Assembly (NCBI GenBank): GCA_964247055.1
Contig: OZ176052.1
Coordinates: forward strand, 12,276,001 to 12,340,000
Direction of reading: 5' to 3'
Length of the DNA stretch: 64,000 nt
Origin: Paragordius varius
Taxonomy: Eukaryota > Nematomorpha
In this document: piece after piece, positions 1-10,417 of the stretch
Layout of the letters: the number at the start of each line of letters is the position of its first letter
Numbering within the stretch: the stretch's first letter is position 1
The notes under the pieces: generated by a model
What the model saw: the letters and a program-made list of their open reading frames with translations, nothing else
Told to the model about the DNA's origin: nothing
Database searches by the model: none
Made by a program: the position numbers and the translations under genes

Positions 1-470
1 AGAGGATATCAACTACGGTTGGGATTGATTTATTTTTGGCTTGGTGTGATTGCAAAAAGGTGTTAAATTGATTTTGAAAATCAAGTTTTGATAGTGTGTA
101 CAATCTTTGAACATGTGAAATGTACTGATTTAGTGTGGGTAATACTGCATCTAATTTAATTTTCAAGAAAAAAATGTATGTATACAAAATTATGTAAATT
201 TAATTAAATATTATATATTGGCCAATTTTTGCAAGAAATCATTATAATAGCGGTGTTAGCTAATGCAAATAATCTTTTTTGATTAAATTAACGAAAAAAT
301 TTGTACATGATTAATATTAAGTTTGCTAGTTTTTATATAATTTATAACAAATTCTTTTATAAAATTTGTGTAAATATATATATATAGCATGATATCACAA
401 CACATGTAAATAAGTAATCAACGACAGGTTGAAGTAAAATCGTATTTTTCAAGTTCTTTAGATATATAGT
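1..470. other. AT-rich sequence, no gene recognised
   Basis: No frame here shows a protein I recognise and no RNA gene is visible. It is simple AT-rich DNA leading into the transposon that starts near 471. Confidence 0.6.
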
Positions 471-2805
471 TAAAATGACCAGATTTTTTGAAGGAAAAAG
501 CGGGACAAATCTGAGAAAGGGGAAGAGCATGGGGGGGGGGGGGGGGTACAACCAAAAATTTTTAAACAAAAATTTATTGTAATATTTATTTATTTTTAAC
601 ACAAATACATTATAAATATAAAAAAAATATTTTATTTTTTGGTATATTTGAGTGAATGCGTTCAGTAGAATGTCATCATTTTTTAAAATATTAAGTCTTC
701 ACAAGAATTTGTCAAATTATTTTTGACAGATAAAATGGCCTTTAAAGTTTTAACATTTAAATTTGATTTTTCCGATGTCCACACCTGATTTACTGTGGAA
801 AAAACGCGCTCAGTAGCAGCGTTGGTTCCAGGTAAAGATAGTGCGAATCCCACAATTTTTGAAATATTATTGTATAGAACATAGTTCGTTTCAAAATGAT
901 GAAATATTCCTACCCATTTCTTTTATACTGTATTTTTTCTGTTGTCTATAATTTAGTTTTACATTAATATTTAACTAATGATACTTCAGAAAAAGGAACA
1001 TTTTCTGAAAGATTACATTTTGGGAATTTTTGGGAGATGCAGATATAATCAAATAATTTTTGAACATCACACCAATTAAATTCTGGTTTAATGTTATCCA
1101 ATTAAAATGATCGATTTCATTGAATTGCTTTTAAATAATATTTACAGTTTGTATAAAACATTATTATATGGTACAGGATATCTTAGCGACTTATTAAGCC
1201 TCGTTTTTCTAAATTGTTTATAATATTGCGGATGGTTAATGGTATAAAATTATTTTCAACCTTTCTTGACGTTGGAATTTTAGGTTATTTACTTCATTGG
1301 CTACTTCGATTGCGCAAATTTTGTCACCTTCTATCATTTTAATAACATTTTGAAAGAGAGAGCTTGATTATGTAGGAACTCTAACCATATTTTTAAAGAT
1401 TCCCTTTCAAAAAACTTTGCCAAATTGTCCTGTGATAAAAAATAGGATTTTAAAGGGTCATAAATTTTTAAAATTCTTTCGATAGCTGGCAGAAGAGCTA
1501 ACCAACGAGTTACAATATCCAAGCATTTATTGATATTGAACTTCTGCATTTTCACAGAATTCCTTAAGCGTTTCAAAGCGTACCGTGTATATATAAAAAT
1601 AGGATTATATTTTAACAACTACATTTTCCACATCTAGGGGTAACAAATCAGCAGCTGTTTGAATAGCGTTGTGGATTATATGCGCTGCACACCCAACGCC
1701 AATAATGTTTTGATTAAGATTATCTGTAATTTATGAAAAATATTTTTTGTTCCCCTCTTGCTTTTTCACCAAAGTTCGTATTGGTGTTGTCAGCGCAATA
1801 TGCGATGAAATTTGTCTTTTAAATTATTTTTTTCTGGAATATTTATTATTGAAGTAAAAATTATGTCGGATTTTTACCGGGTAGAGAAATAAAATCTAAA
1901 ATTTTAATTTTACTCCGGTTTCTGGATCAAAATATCTTATTAAAGTGGGAAATAATTTTGTTTCCTTGTGGTTTGATATATCAGAGTATAGCGATATGAA
2001 ACTAATTTTCAGCAAATTTTTTTGTATTTGAGAAAACGCATGTGGCTAAAGGACATTGCATACAATGGCTTCAGCTTTTGTACGGGCACACGTAATTTTT
2101 GAATAAGGTACGAATAACCTATGAGGTACAGTCCATAGATCTAAAGGAATGATTGTGATAAACGGCGTGAAAAGATAAAACACCTTTGGCTAGTGCCAAA
2201 TTCTTTTCTTCCTCTCCAAAAGCGGTTTTTGATAAAAATCCCTCATGTAAGATGATGCCGCCATATCTAAACATTTTAATGTCTTTGTGTTTCCATATGC
2301 TTTGTAATATCATGCTTGCCGCCATGTGCTTGAGTGAATGCCTCATCGCATAAAGAACATTTAAATGATTCATTCTTCGTTTTTTTGATAAAAGAATATT
2401 CTTTCATTAATTCATCGTTGAATTTCCAACCTCTTTTTATACTGATATTACTAATATTAGTATAAAAATATTATATTACCTTAATTTTCTAGAGTAAACG
2501 TATAAGCTACCGATTTGTGGTATTAATTTGCCTTTTTGATAATGTTAACATAGGAGTAGGAAGCGTGTATAATCATATGATATAAATTCTAAAAAAATAA
2601 ATATTTTTAATTTAAAAATAAAAAATTTTAATTTAAAATTGATATAGATTTTAAGGATAACTAATGATAAAAAATTGAAACGGATAAAAAAAAATTTTTT
2701 TTTATGATCGTGAAAAAGCGGGACATTTCAAAAACGTAGCGGGACGCGGGACAAAGTGTGAAATTGCGGACTGTCCTACCAAAAGTGGGACATCTGGTCA
2801 CCCTG
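471..2805 (-). mobile_element. hAT DNA transposon remnant A (minus orientation)
   Basis: The right end reads inward, on the minus strand, as CAGGGTGACCAGATGTCCC; the left end has the matching TGACCAGATTTTTTG. These are hAT-type ends. The 8 bp outside the ends (TATATAGT and TGTATAGG) agree at six positions, a possible old target duplication. On the minus strand between about 2430 and 690 there are decayed transposase pieces: a C2H2-like zinc finger (KCSLCDEAF ... HDITKHMETQRH, about 2355-2270), the stretch KTAFGEEEKNLALAKGVLSF (about 2235-2175), and further pieces matching the central domain seen better in element B. Many stops and frameshifts interrupt it, so it cannot make a transposase. It shares its family with the element at 2815-5919, which lies in the opposite orientation. 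Confidence 0.75.
531..546. repeat. Run of 16 G
   Basis: An uninterrupted 16-base poly-G tract lies just inside the left end of hAT remnant A. The matching end of element B (about 5860-5880) has only short C runs, so the long run grew after the copies separated or is an assembly artefact. Confidence 0.9.
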
Positions 2806-2814
2806 TGTATAGGT

Positions 2815-5800
2815 AAGGTGACCAGACGTACCGATTTTGGCGGGACAGTCCCGCTTTTTCAAGATTATATAAAAAAAATTTTTTTTATACAAAATTTTTT
2901 TTATCCGTTTAAATTTTTTATCATTAAATATCTTTAATATCTATATAAATTTTAAATTAAAATTTTTTATTTTTAAATTATTATTTATTTTTTTCGAATT
3001 TATATTAAATGATTATACACTCTCCTTCCTACTACTACTGTCATCATTAATAAAAAAGCCAAGTTAATACCACAAATCTCTAGATTAAAAGACAAATTGA
3101 TACCACAAATGGGTACCTTACACGTTTATTCCAGAAAATTAATGTAATATAATATTTATTATACTAATATATTAGTTTTATTACTTGCCAACATTATTAA
3201 AAAGAGAAATTAATACCACAAATCGGTACCTTACACGTTTATCCCAATAAATTAAGGTAATTTAATATTTATTATATTAATAATAGTTTATAAATATGAG
3301 CATAAAAAGAGGTTGTAAAATCAACGATGAATTAATGAAAGATTTTCTTTTTATTACGAAATGAGCGAATTTCGAAAAACCGCTTTTGGAGAGGAAGAAA
3401 AGAATTTGGCACTAGCTGAGGGCGTGTTATCTTTTCACGCCGTTAATCACAATTATTCCTTTAGATCTATGAACTGTACCTCACAGGTTATTCGCACGTT
3501 ATTCCATAAAAAATTTACATGTGCCCGTACAAAGGCTGAAGCCATTGTATGCAATGTCCTTTCGCACATGCATTTTCTGAAATACAAAAAGATTTGGTGA
3601 AAATTAATTTCTTATCCATATACTCTGATGCATCAAATCACCAAACAAAATTATTTTAACTTTGATAAGATATTTTGATTCAGAAACCGGAGTAAAAATT
3701 AAAATTTTAGATTTAATTTCTCTACCCGGTGAAAATTCCGAAATAATATTTACTTCAATAATGCATATTCTAGAAAAAAATAATTCAAAAGACAAAATTA
3801 TCGCATATTGCGCCGACAACACCAATACGAACTTTGGTGGAAAAGCAAGAGGGGAACAAAAAATATTTTTCATAAATTACAGATAATCTTAATCAAAACA
3901 TTATTGGCGTTGGGTGTACAGCGCATATAATACACAACGCTATTTAAACAGCTGCTGATTTGTTACCCCTGGATGTGGAAATTGTAGTTGTTAAAATATA
4001 TTCCTATTTTTATATATACACGGTACGTGTTGAAACGCTTAAAAAATTCTGTGAAAATACAGAAGTTTAATATCAAAAAATGCTTGGATATTGTAAAACT
4101 CGTTGGTTAGCTTTTATGCCAGCTCTCGAAAGAATTTTAAAAATGTATGATCCTTTAAAATCTTTTTTTTATCACAGGACAAATGTCCTACAACTTTAAA
4201 AAAGTTTTTTAAAAGTGATTATTTAAAAATATGGTTAGAATTCTTGCATAATTAAGCTTCTATCGTTCATAATGTTATTAAATTTATAGAAGGTGACAAA
4301 ATTTCGGCAATTGAATTAGTCAATTAAGTTAGAACCTAATTCCAATGTCAAGAAAGGTTAGAAAATAATGTTATACCATTAACCATCCGCAATTTTAATA
4401 ATTTAGAAAAACAAGGCTTAATAAATCGCCAAGATATCCTGTACCATATAAAAATATTTTATACAAACTGTAAAGATTATTTGGAAGACTGGACGACGCA
4501 ATTCAATGAAATTGATCATTTTCATTGGATAACATTAAAACCATAATTTAATTGGTGCGATGTTCAAAAATCATTTGATTATATCTGTTCCTAAAAATTC
4601 TTAGAGTATATTAATAATAAAAAAATTAAATTATGGACAAAAAAATATACAGTATATTACATATATAAAAAATTGTGGAATTTTCAGTATCTTTCCTGGA
4701 ACCAACGCTGCTACTGGGCGCGTTTTTTCCACAGTAAATCAGGTGTGGACATGGGAAAAATCAAATTTAAATGTTAAAACTTTAAAGGTCGTTTTAACTG
4801 TCAAATATAATTTGACAAATTCTTGTTACTTCTACAATATTTTAAAAAATGATAACAATCTGCTAAAACGCATTCGTTCAAACAAAAAATATACCAAAGA
4901 ATAAAATATATTTCTTATATTTATAAAGTTTTTATGTTAAAAAATAAACAAAATTACTTAAAATATTGTATAAGTCTTCATTATTTGTCAAATTATATTT
5001 GAACACATAAAACGGCACTTATTCAACATTTAAATTTGATTTTCCTTACTTAATTTAATGTGAAAAAACGCGTTCAATAGCAGTGGTTCAGGTAAAGATA
5101 ATGCAAATTCTACAATTAAAATATTATTGTATGGAATATAATTTGTTGAAAAATGATTATTTTAACCATTTCTATCCAACGTATTTTTTTCTATTGTCCA
5201 TAATATAAGTTTTCATTCAATATATTTTAATAATGAGACTTCATAAAAAAGTGTCATTGTGCACCGTCTTGTCTTCCAAATAATCGTTTCTGTTTGTATA
5301 AAACATTTTTATATTCTGGCTATTCATTGAGCCTTGTTTTTCTGGATGCTTTATAATATTGCGATCAGGTAATGGTACAAAATTATTTTCTAACCTTTTT
5401 TGACTTGGAATTTTGACCTTTGTCCTGTGATAAAAATAGGATTCTAGGATATCACATTTTTATAAATAATCGCTGGCAAAAGAGCTAACCAACAATTTTA
5501 CAATATCCAAGCATTTTAACATCTATATTTTCCATATCCAGGGGTAACAAATCAGTAGCTGTTTGAATAGCGTTGTGTATTTGCCAATAATGTTTTGATT
5601 AAGATTACTCGCTAAATTTTTAAAAATATTTTTTGCGCCGCTTCTTGCATCACCCAGCGCACTTTGTGATGATTTCGTCTTTATTTATTATTTTTTTCTA
5701 GAATATTACAATCCCTTCACCCTTTGTTCATGCACTAAATTTATTGAATAAGGTACAAACAACCTGTAAGGTACACATTTTTTTATATTTATAATGTATT

Positions 5801-5919
5801 TGTGTTAAAAATAAATAAATATTACAATAAATTTTTTGTATAAAAATTTTTGGTTGTACCCCCCAATGACCCCCCCTTCTATTTGTCCCGCTTTTTCCTT
5901 CAAAAAATCTGGTCACCTT
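2815..5919 (+). mobile_element. hAT DNA transposon remnant B (plus orientation)
   Basis: The ends AAGGTGACCAGACG (left) and CTGGTCACCTT (right) are inverted copies of the same hAT terminus as element A. The flanking 8-mers TATAGGTA and TATATATA are a possible degraded target duplication. The plus strand carries transposase pieces: 3361-3600 (KTAFGEEEKNLALAEGVLSF and a following stretch ending YKKIW) and 3662-3886 (RYFDSETGVKIKILDL ... IIAYCADNTNTNFGG), followed to about 4900 by material matching the carboxyl half. Relative to A, the zinc-finger part is missing near 3360. Many stops and frameshifts are present. From about 4945 to 5765 the body is interrupted by an inverted fragment of the same family. 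No function is expected. Confidence 0.75.
4945..5765 (-). mobile_element. Inverted internal fragment of the same hAT family inside remnant B
   Basis: This stretch resembles element A (about 690-2130, with internal deletions) in direct orientation, for example AAGTCTTCA followed by TTTGTCAAATTAT, then AAAAAACGCG and CAGGTAAAGATA. It is therefore inverted relative to host element B, whose own sequence resumes at about 5770. It has no ends of its own, so it looks like a rearrangement or gene-conversion product and not a clean insertion. Confidence 0.6.
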
Positions 5920-6004
5920 ATATATAGACCAAAAAAACTATTATAGTTAAATTTGTTTTTTAAGTGTGAGACATTGTTTATTAATAAGGAATGGAAAATT
6001 GTTT

Positions 6005-6814
6005 TTAAAAATATGTTTTTTTTATAAAATATTTAAAACCTTTGCCATTTATATGAGATTTGAGTTTAGATAAAGCATTAATAATTTGCTCAAAATCTGT
6101 GGGATACTGCTTGTTGATCGATTTCATTTCAAAAATATATGGGCGATTCCATTCAAAACTGTTTAATAATAATTTTTTCAAACTTGAAATACATATCATC
6201 TTCTCCCAAGAAATCCAAATATTGAGCATAACGTTCACAAGCTTTCGGCCTTTTCATCATAAGGGCAAAAAAGTTGTCGCGTGTTAAAGTGTTTTTACAA
6301 AACATAATGGTTTTGAGTAAAACATCGCACTCATTAATCTTAAGAGAAGCGTCCAGCAGTTGAGCCTTATCCTTAAGAGATTTTATTGAATCTAAAGTCT
6401 TAGGGGCACCTTTATTAATTAACGAAGTAAATGTATTTTGATTGTGATGCAATATACACTCGTTGATAAAGTTTATGTAAGGTTGATCGATAATCTATAT
6501 TAATAAAATTACGATACCTCATTATCAGTCGATTTATTAAAAGATATATTTGGATTTGATAATGATAAATTCGGAAAAGATTCAGTTATAACTTTAAAAC
6601 GGGATTTAAGCGACGCGTTTTTGGGAGTGAAAAAAGTTGGATTACAATTTTTAATTGATTGATTTTTGAATGATAATATAGATTTGTCTCTTTGGATAGG
6701 GGTATCATATTTATATTCAGTAACAGCCTTATATTAAAATAAATATACCTCTTCATCTCCAAATAAATTTGAACTAATGTTAGACGCTCCCCAAAAATCG
6801 TCTGCATTTTCCAT
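6005..6814 (-). CDS. VIPAS39: VIPAS39/SPE-39-like endolysosomal trafficking protein, four exons
   Basis: Joining 6749-6814, 6518-6727, 6184-6494 and 6005-6158 (minus strand) gives an open frame of 246 residues starting MENADDFWGAS. The removed introns are 21, 23 and 25 nt, each GT...AG; the first two contain in-frame stops, which supports them. Residues about 127-175 (LLDASLKINECDVLL, MFCKNTLTRDNFF, KRPKACERYAQYL) align without gaps to the VIPAS39 (SPE-39, Vps16B) stretch that I recall as LLDSALSLHDGNVI followed by IFLKRTLSKEILF. VIPAS39 partners VPS33B in a tethering complex for endosome and lysosome-related vesicle traffic. Here the protein is about half the vertebrate length and lacks the conserved carboxyl half, so it is either shortened in this lineage or truncated. 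An AATAAA lies 22 nt past the stop. The first two exons show no match and rest on frame and splice signals alone. Confidence 0.6.
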
Positions 6815-6979
6815 GTGATTAAAAAAAATAATTAAATTTCCAAAAATTTATTTAAAAGTGACATAATGAATAATATTAATATAAATGTAATTAAATAATC
6901 AAAATCCTAATAAAAAAATTTTTGAACTTTTTCCTTATAGATCTGTATATACCTAGTGGTGTATTTATTCTCTTCCTAA
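6815..6979. promoter_or_regulatory. Shared 165-bp divergent control region
   Basis: The start codons of the VIPAS39-like gene (-) and RPL37 (+) are only 165 bp apart, so promoters and both 5' leaders must fit here. A pyrimidine-rich TTTTTCCTTATAG near 6929-6941, upstream of the RPL37 start, resembles a splice acceptor and could mark a leader intron or a trans-splice site; that is inference. No clear TATA box can be singled out in such AT-rich DNA. Confidence 0.55.
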
Positions 6980-7319
6980 ATGGTAAAAATATGTTTTTAA
7001 AATATAGACTAAAGGAACTTCAAGTTTTGGTAAGAAACACGTTAAAACTCATACACTTTGCCGTAGATGCGGCAAAAGAGCTTATCACGTTCAAAAAAGA
7101 AGGTGTGCGTCATGCGCCTATCCACAAAAGAAAATTCGATCATGTAAATTTTTAATTATCTTTAGATAACTGGTCAGAAAAGGCGAAAAGAAGGAGAACG
7201 ACTGGAACAGGAAGAATGCGTTATTTAAAAGTTGTTCGCAGGAAATTTAGGTTTTCAATATATTAATTTTTAGAAATGGATTTCGTGAAGGAACAGTTGC
7301 AAAACCCAAAAGAAAATGA
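6980..7319 (+). CDS. RPL37: Large ribosomal subunit protein eL37 (RPL37), four exons
   Basis: Exons 6980-6982 (the ATG alone), 7008-7143, 7166-7250 and 7274-7319 join into 89 residues. The protein begins [19 protein letters not shown] and contains [19 protein letters not shown], the four-cysteine zinc site of eL37, then [19 protein letters not shown] and [14 protein letters not shown] at the end. eL37 binds rRNA in the 60S subunit near the exit tunnel. The introns are 25, 22 and 23 nt with GT...AG ends; each disrupts the frame if retained. An intron directly after the start codon is also found in vertebrate RPL37, so position is conserved while length has collapsed. Its stop lies 13 bp from the stop of the convergent SYCE2-like gene, and an AATAAA sits at 7327-7332. 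Confidence 0.97.
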
Positions 7320-7332
7320 TTTATTAAATAAA
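7320..7332. terminator. Bidirectional poly(A) signal in a 13-bp gap
   Basis: The 13 bp between the convergent stop codons read TTTATTAAATAAA. This gives AATAAA on the plus strand (7327-7332) for RPL37 and AATAAA on the minus strand (7325-7320) for the SYCE2-like gene. Because cleavage normally falls 10-30 nt further on, each mRNA end should run antisense into the other gene's last coding exon. Confidence 0.75.
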
Positions 7333-7775
7333 TTAATCATTTAAATCATTTTGAATGAGATTATAAATTTTTTCAATATCATTTTTAAATTCATTAATAT
7401 CTTTTTCCAGAGTGGATATGTTTTCTAATATTTCGAACAATTTTTGCACCTTGGTTTGGATTATCTTTCCTGTTGATTCATACAATTTTAAAAAATGTTC
7501 ATCAATGGTTTTTATAGTTTTTGTATTCTATGATAGTTATTATAATTTACAAAGTCTTGTAGATTTTTCTTAAAATCTTCCACCGAATCTGAATCCTTTT
7601 TGCGTTTTAAGTTTATGTTGTTTACAAAATGCTGAGCTGATTTTGCAATTATATCCTTTGAATTTGTGTTCCCTTTACTGTTTGATGTATCTACCATTTT
7701 TTCTTCATCGGCAAAACTATATTTAAATATATGTAACTTTTCAAGATCAAGCATGCTCGCTTCGTTTTGGTCCAT
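7333..7775 (-). CDS. SYCE2: SYCE2-like synaptonemal complex central element protein, two exons
   Basis: Exons 7551-7775 and 7333-7527 flank a 23-nt GT...AG intron (7528-7550) and join into 139 residues starting MDQNEASMLDLEK. From about residue 45 the whole chain is predicted helical coiled coil. It aligns over about 90 residues to mammalian SYCE2 as I recall it: SAQHFVNNINLKRKKD against RAQELIENINKSRQKD, and YESTGKIIQTKVQKLFEIL against YNDHNKIIQEKLQEFTQKM. SYCE2 partners TEX12 in the fibres of the synaptonemal complex central element during meiotic prophase. The protein lacks the long vertebrate amino and carboxyl tails. It converges on RPL37. A different small coiled-coil protein remains possible, since coiled coils match easily; the shared KIIQ-K-Q register is the strongest point. 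Confidence 0.65.
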
Positions 7776-8390
7776 AGTTATCGTCTGCTAATAAAAAGTT
7801 AAAAAAAATATAGCATAACAAATAAGATCATTATACCGACTACATAACTATTTTAATTAAACATTTTTTAATGAGGCACTGTTCCGACCGCATTGAACCG
7901 TCATACATTGCGTTGTTTTTAATAATTAATATCAATGATACTTAAACCTCGGCCCAAAAATAGCCCTGAATTATTTTTTATTTCGTTATATGCTTATTTG
8001 GAGTTGAATATCTGCAGTGTCAAATAGCTATGTAAATTTTATCGGTATTATGGCCATTGCGATAAGAAAAATAATTTTGGCCCTATATTGGTGAGCACCA
8101 CTAATTTACATAGTTTGTCTCTATTTTTAAACCATAAACAATGAAATAATTTAAATCTTTTTAAGTTTCTGCGGTAAATATATTTACGCGTCGTTGTTAC
8201 ATGTTCGAAATAAAATAATTAACAATAAAATCAATCAATCATGTCGTTGTTTCTCCAGCTTGTGCTAGCTTCCAAATTCTTGAGCGATAACTTGCGATCG
8301 AGACATTTGTCTTTGGTCAAATGAGTTAAGTTTAAGTCATAATGGGACTAAGAAGAGATAAAAGTTTATATACAAGTAAACAAGTAAAGG
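7776..8390. other. Gene-free stretch with a degraded MITE-like segment
   Basis: No coding frame is recognised. About 7945-8105 (AACCTCGGCCC ... GGTGAGCACCACTAATTTAC) resembles the small hAT-like element at 14776-14976 in layout and end words, so it is probably an old related copy. The rest is AT-rich. Confidence 0.45.
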
Positions 8391-9110
8391 GTGTAGCGTC
8401 GGAAGATCGTCGGCCACCTGCCGTCAAGGCAATCCCTACCCACCCGTAATGCATTGAGCTTCAGAGCGGGGAAACACATCGGAGGTTGGGGTTGACGTTA
8501 GTATCTACATACATAAATAAAAGCCTTCATGTTAGATGTGTTAATGGGAGTTAGTATAGTTAATATATATATATCTACATATATTTTTATAAGAAATGTT
8601 AATATCGCCTTGTTAGGTAAATAAAAGCAATATTTGAGTTAAAATAACCGTACAAACAGGGTTTGATTACTCCATAAAGTAATGTCAAAGGTCTATATTG
8701 GATCAAATGTAGAGTTAATTAAGCTCTTATCTTTGGTGTGGAAGGGGGTCTTCTTTTGCTTCTAAATGAGTGTGGCCTTTAAGGTAGACCAATTTTGGAG
8801 ATCTTAGACATTACAAGCGTCAACGTTACCCCTTCGTGCGACCATGTTTCAGTTGTACCTTCAACTGGGACGCTAACCCGGGATAAGTGGTCGTTGACCT
8901 TGCTCTGAGGTAAGTCTCAACTCCGACCAACAAAATGCCGGAGATTGGTAACCAGCCCTGCTCAAATATCAGCGGCTCCAGCATTGCTTCCCAGGACGTC
9001 GTCCCACAATAATTGGCTAATAGTCTACTCAGAGTCGCGTCTTGGATGCTTTATACATTCAGTGGTACACTTTGTTCGTGGGCTATCTCTGTGAAGCAGT
9101 CTATATTCTT
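8391..9110. other. GC-richer block of unknown nature
   Basis: This stretch is visibly richer in G and C than its surroundings (for example 8395-8500 and 8820-9010). The minus strand is open for about 68 codons over roughly 9010-8835 (LLANYCGTTSWEAMLEPLIF and on) but I recognise no family. The words GGTAA(C/T)CAGCCCT and CAAATATCAGC recur in the same order at about 8948-8975 and 9594-9620, so part of it is an old duplication. No tRNA, rRNA or known small RNA is evident. Confidence 0.45.
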
Positions 9111-9157
9111 AACTAACTTTAAGGTGTTTACCATTAACAGATTTTGTTTTAAATATT

Positions 9158-9496
9158 ACATCAATACTAACTGACTTTAACAGAGCGTTGTAAAATAAAA
9201 ATTTATACCTTAATTACATGAATACTAACTGACATTAACAGAGCGTTGTAAAATAAAAATTTATACCTTAATTACATCAATATTAACTGACATTAACAGA
9301 GCGTTGTAAAATAAAAATGTATACCTTAATTACATGAATACTAACTGACATTAACAGAGCGTTGTGAAATAAAAATTTATACCTTAATTACATCATACTG
9401 ACATTAACAAAGCGTTTTAAAAAAAAAATTTATACCTTAATTACATCAATATTAACTGACATTAACAGAGCGTTGTAAAATAAATTTCATACCTTA
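9158..9496. repeat. Tandem array, six copies of a 58-bp unit
   Basis: Units begin at 9158, 9216, 9274, 9332, 9390 and 9443. Each contains ACTGACATTAACAGAGCGTT and TATACCTTAATTACAT. The first four are exactly 58 bp; the fifth is 53 bp through a small deletion; the sixth decays at its end. The high identity among units indicates recent amplification. Confidence 0.95.
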
Positions 9497-10409
9497 TCCA
9501 GCAGTGGGAATTAACCTTAAAATAATACCGACTTCGCAATAGTATCATTCAATCTGGAGCAAAGTATCCGGTTCAAATAAAAGTTGAATATTGGTAATCA
9601 GCCCTCAAATATCAGCAGTTCCGATGTCATCGTCATATAGCAGGGAAGTTTTGCGTTGGTTTTCAACGGGATAGGATTAGTAACTCTGGTGCGTTTCCTC
9701 TTGCCAAGAGCTTAAAAGTGATCGAGGTTCTTGGGGTATAATCGTAATCGCGTTCATCAGCGCAGCTTCAAGAGCTCAGTTGGCCACAATTATTAAAGTT
9801 TTTTCGGTAAGTTGAAAGATCGGGGTCATTAAGGATTTACGGTCATTGTTCGATTCTAGCCTGGAGAGGATGTTGCCAAAGTTTATATATAAATGAAAAC
9901 AAAAATCATTACCATTCATATTTTCATTCGTCCTTTAAAATAGTGCCATTATGAAAATACGCAATATATTTTTTAATTAACATCGCATTATAAAAAGTTT
10001 TGACCACTCTTGGCTCATTTATAAATGAAAAAATATATCCTTTGTTCTAACTCAATAATCCCACAGATTTTCAGATGGTTTAGCGCCATTGTGCAACGTC
10101 GCAAAAAAATTTGAACCTTGAGAAAAGATTTTTATAATACCTAGAATTTTTACGCTTGTCGAATAGGGAGACGCCTAATATATCGAAGACGGATGGAGTT
10201 TTCTTTGTTTAAAACGTGTTTATACACGGAGTGAAGTAAACAGCGTTATTCAAAGAAACATCAACCATATCGACAAATTATTATAGTTTCCTGGAAAATT
10301 ATTCAATTAACTCAATTATTTTTCGAATCGCATTTTACACTAAATTTGAGCATTGGGCTATGATTTTTGCTTTTAAACCGGAAATTAATATCATCATTTA
10401 ATCCATATG
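9497..10409. other. No gene recognised
   Basis: About 9590-9650 repeats words from the GC-richer block at 8948. The remainder is AT-rich with no convincing frame, RNA gene or repeat end that I can define. Confidence 0.5.
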
Positions 10410-10417
10410 GTCTAAAA

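Noticed and set aside
357-602. Open frame of 81 codons on the minus strand with a proline run
   Set aside because: It is only the 16-G tract and transposon end read backwards; no homologous frame survives in the sister element.
9720-9870. Possible tRNA (GAGCTCAGTTGGCCA followed later by TGTTCGATTC)
   Set aside because: The spacing is too long and no acceptor or anticodon stem can be drawn.
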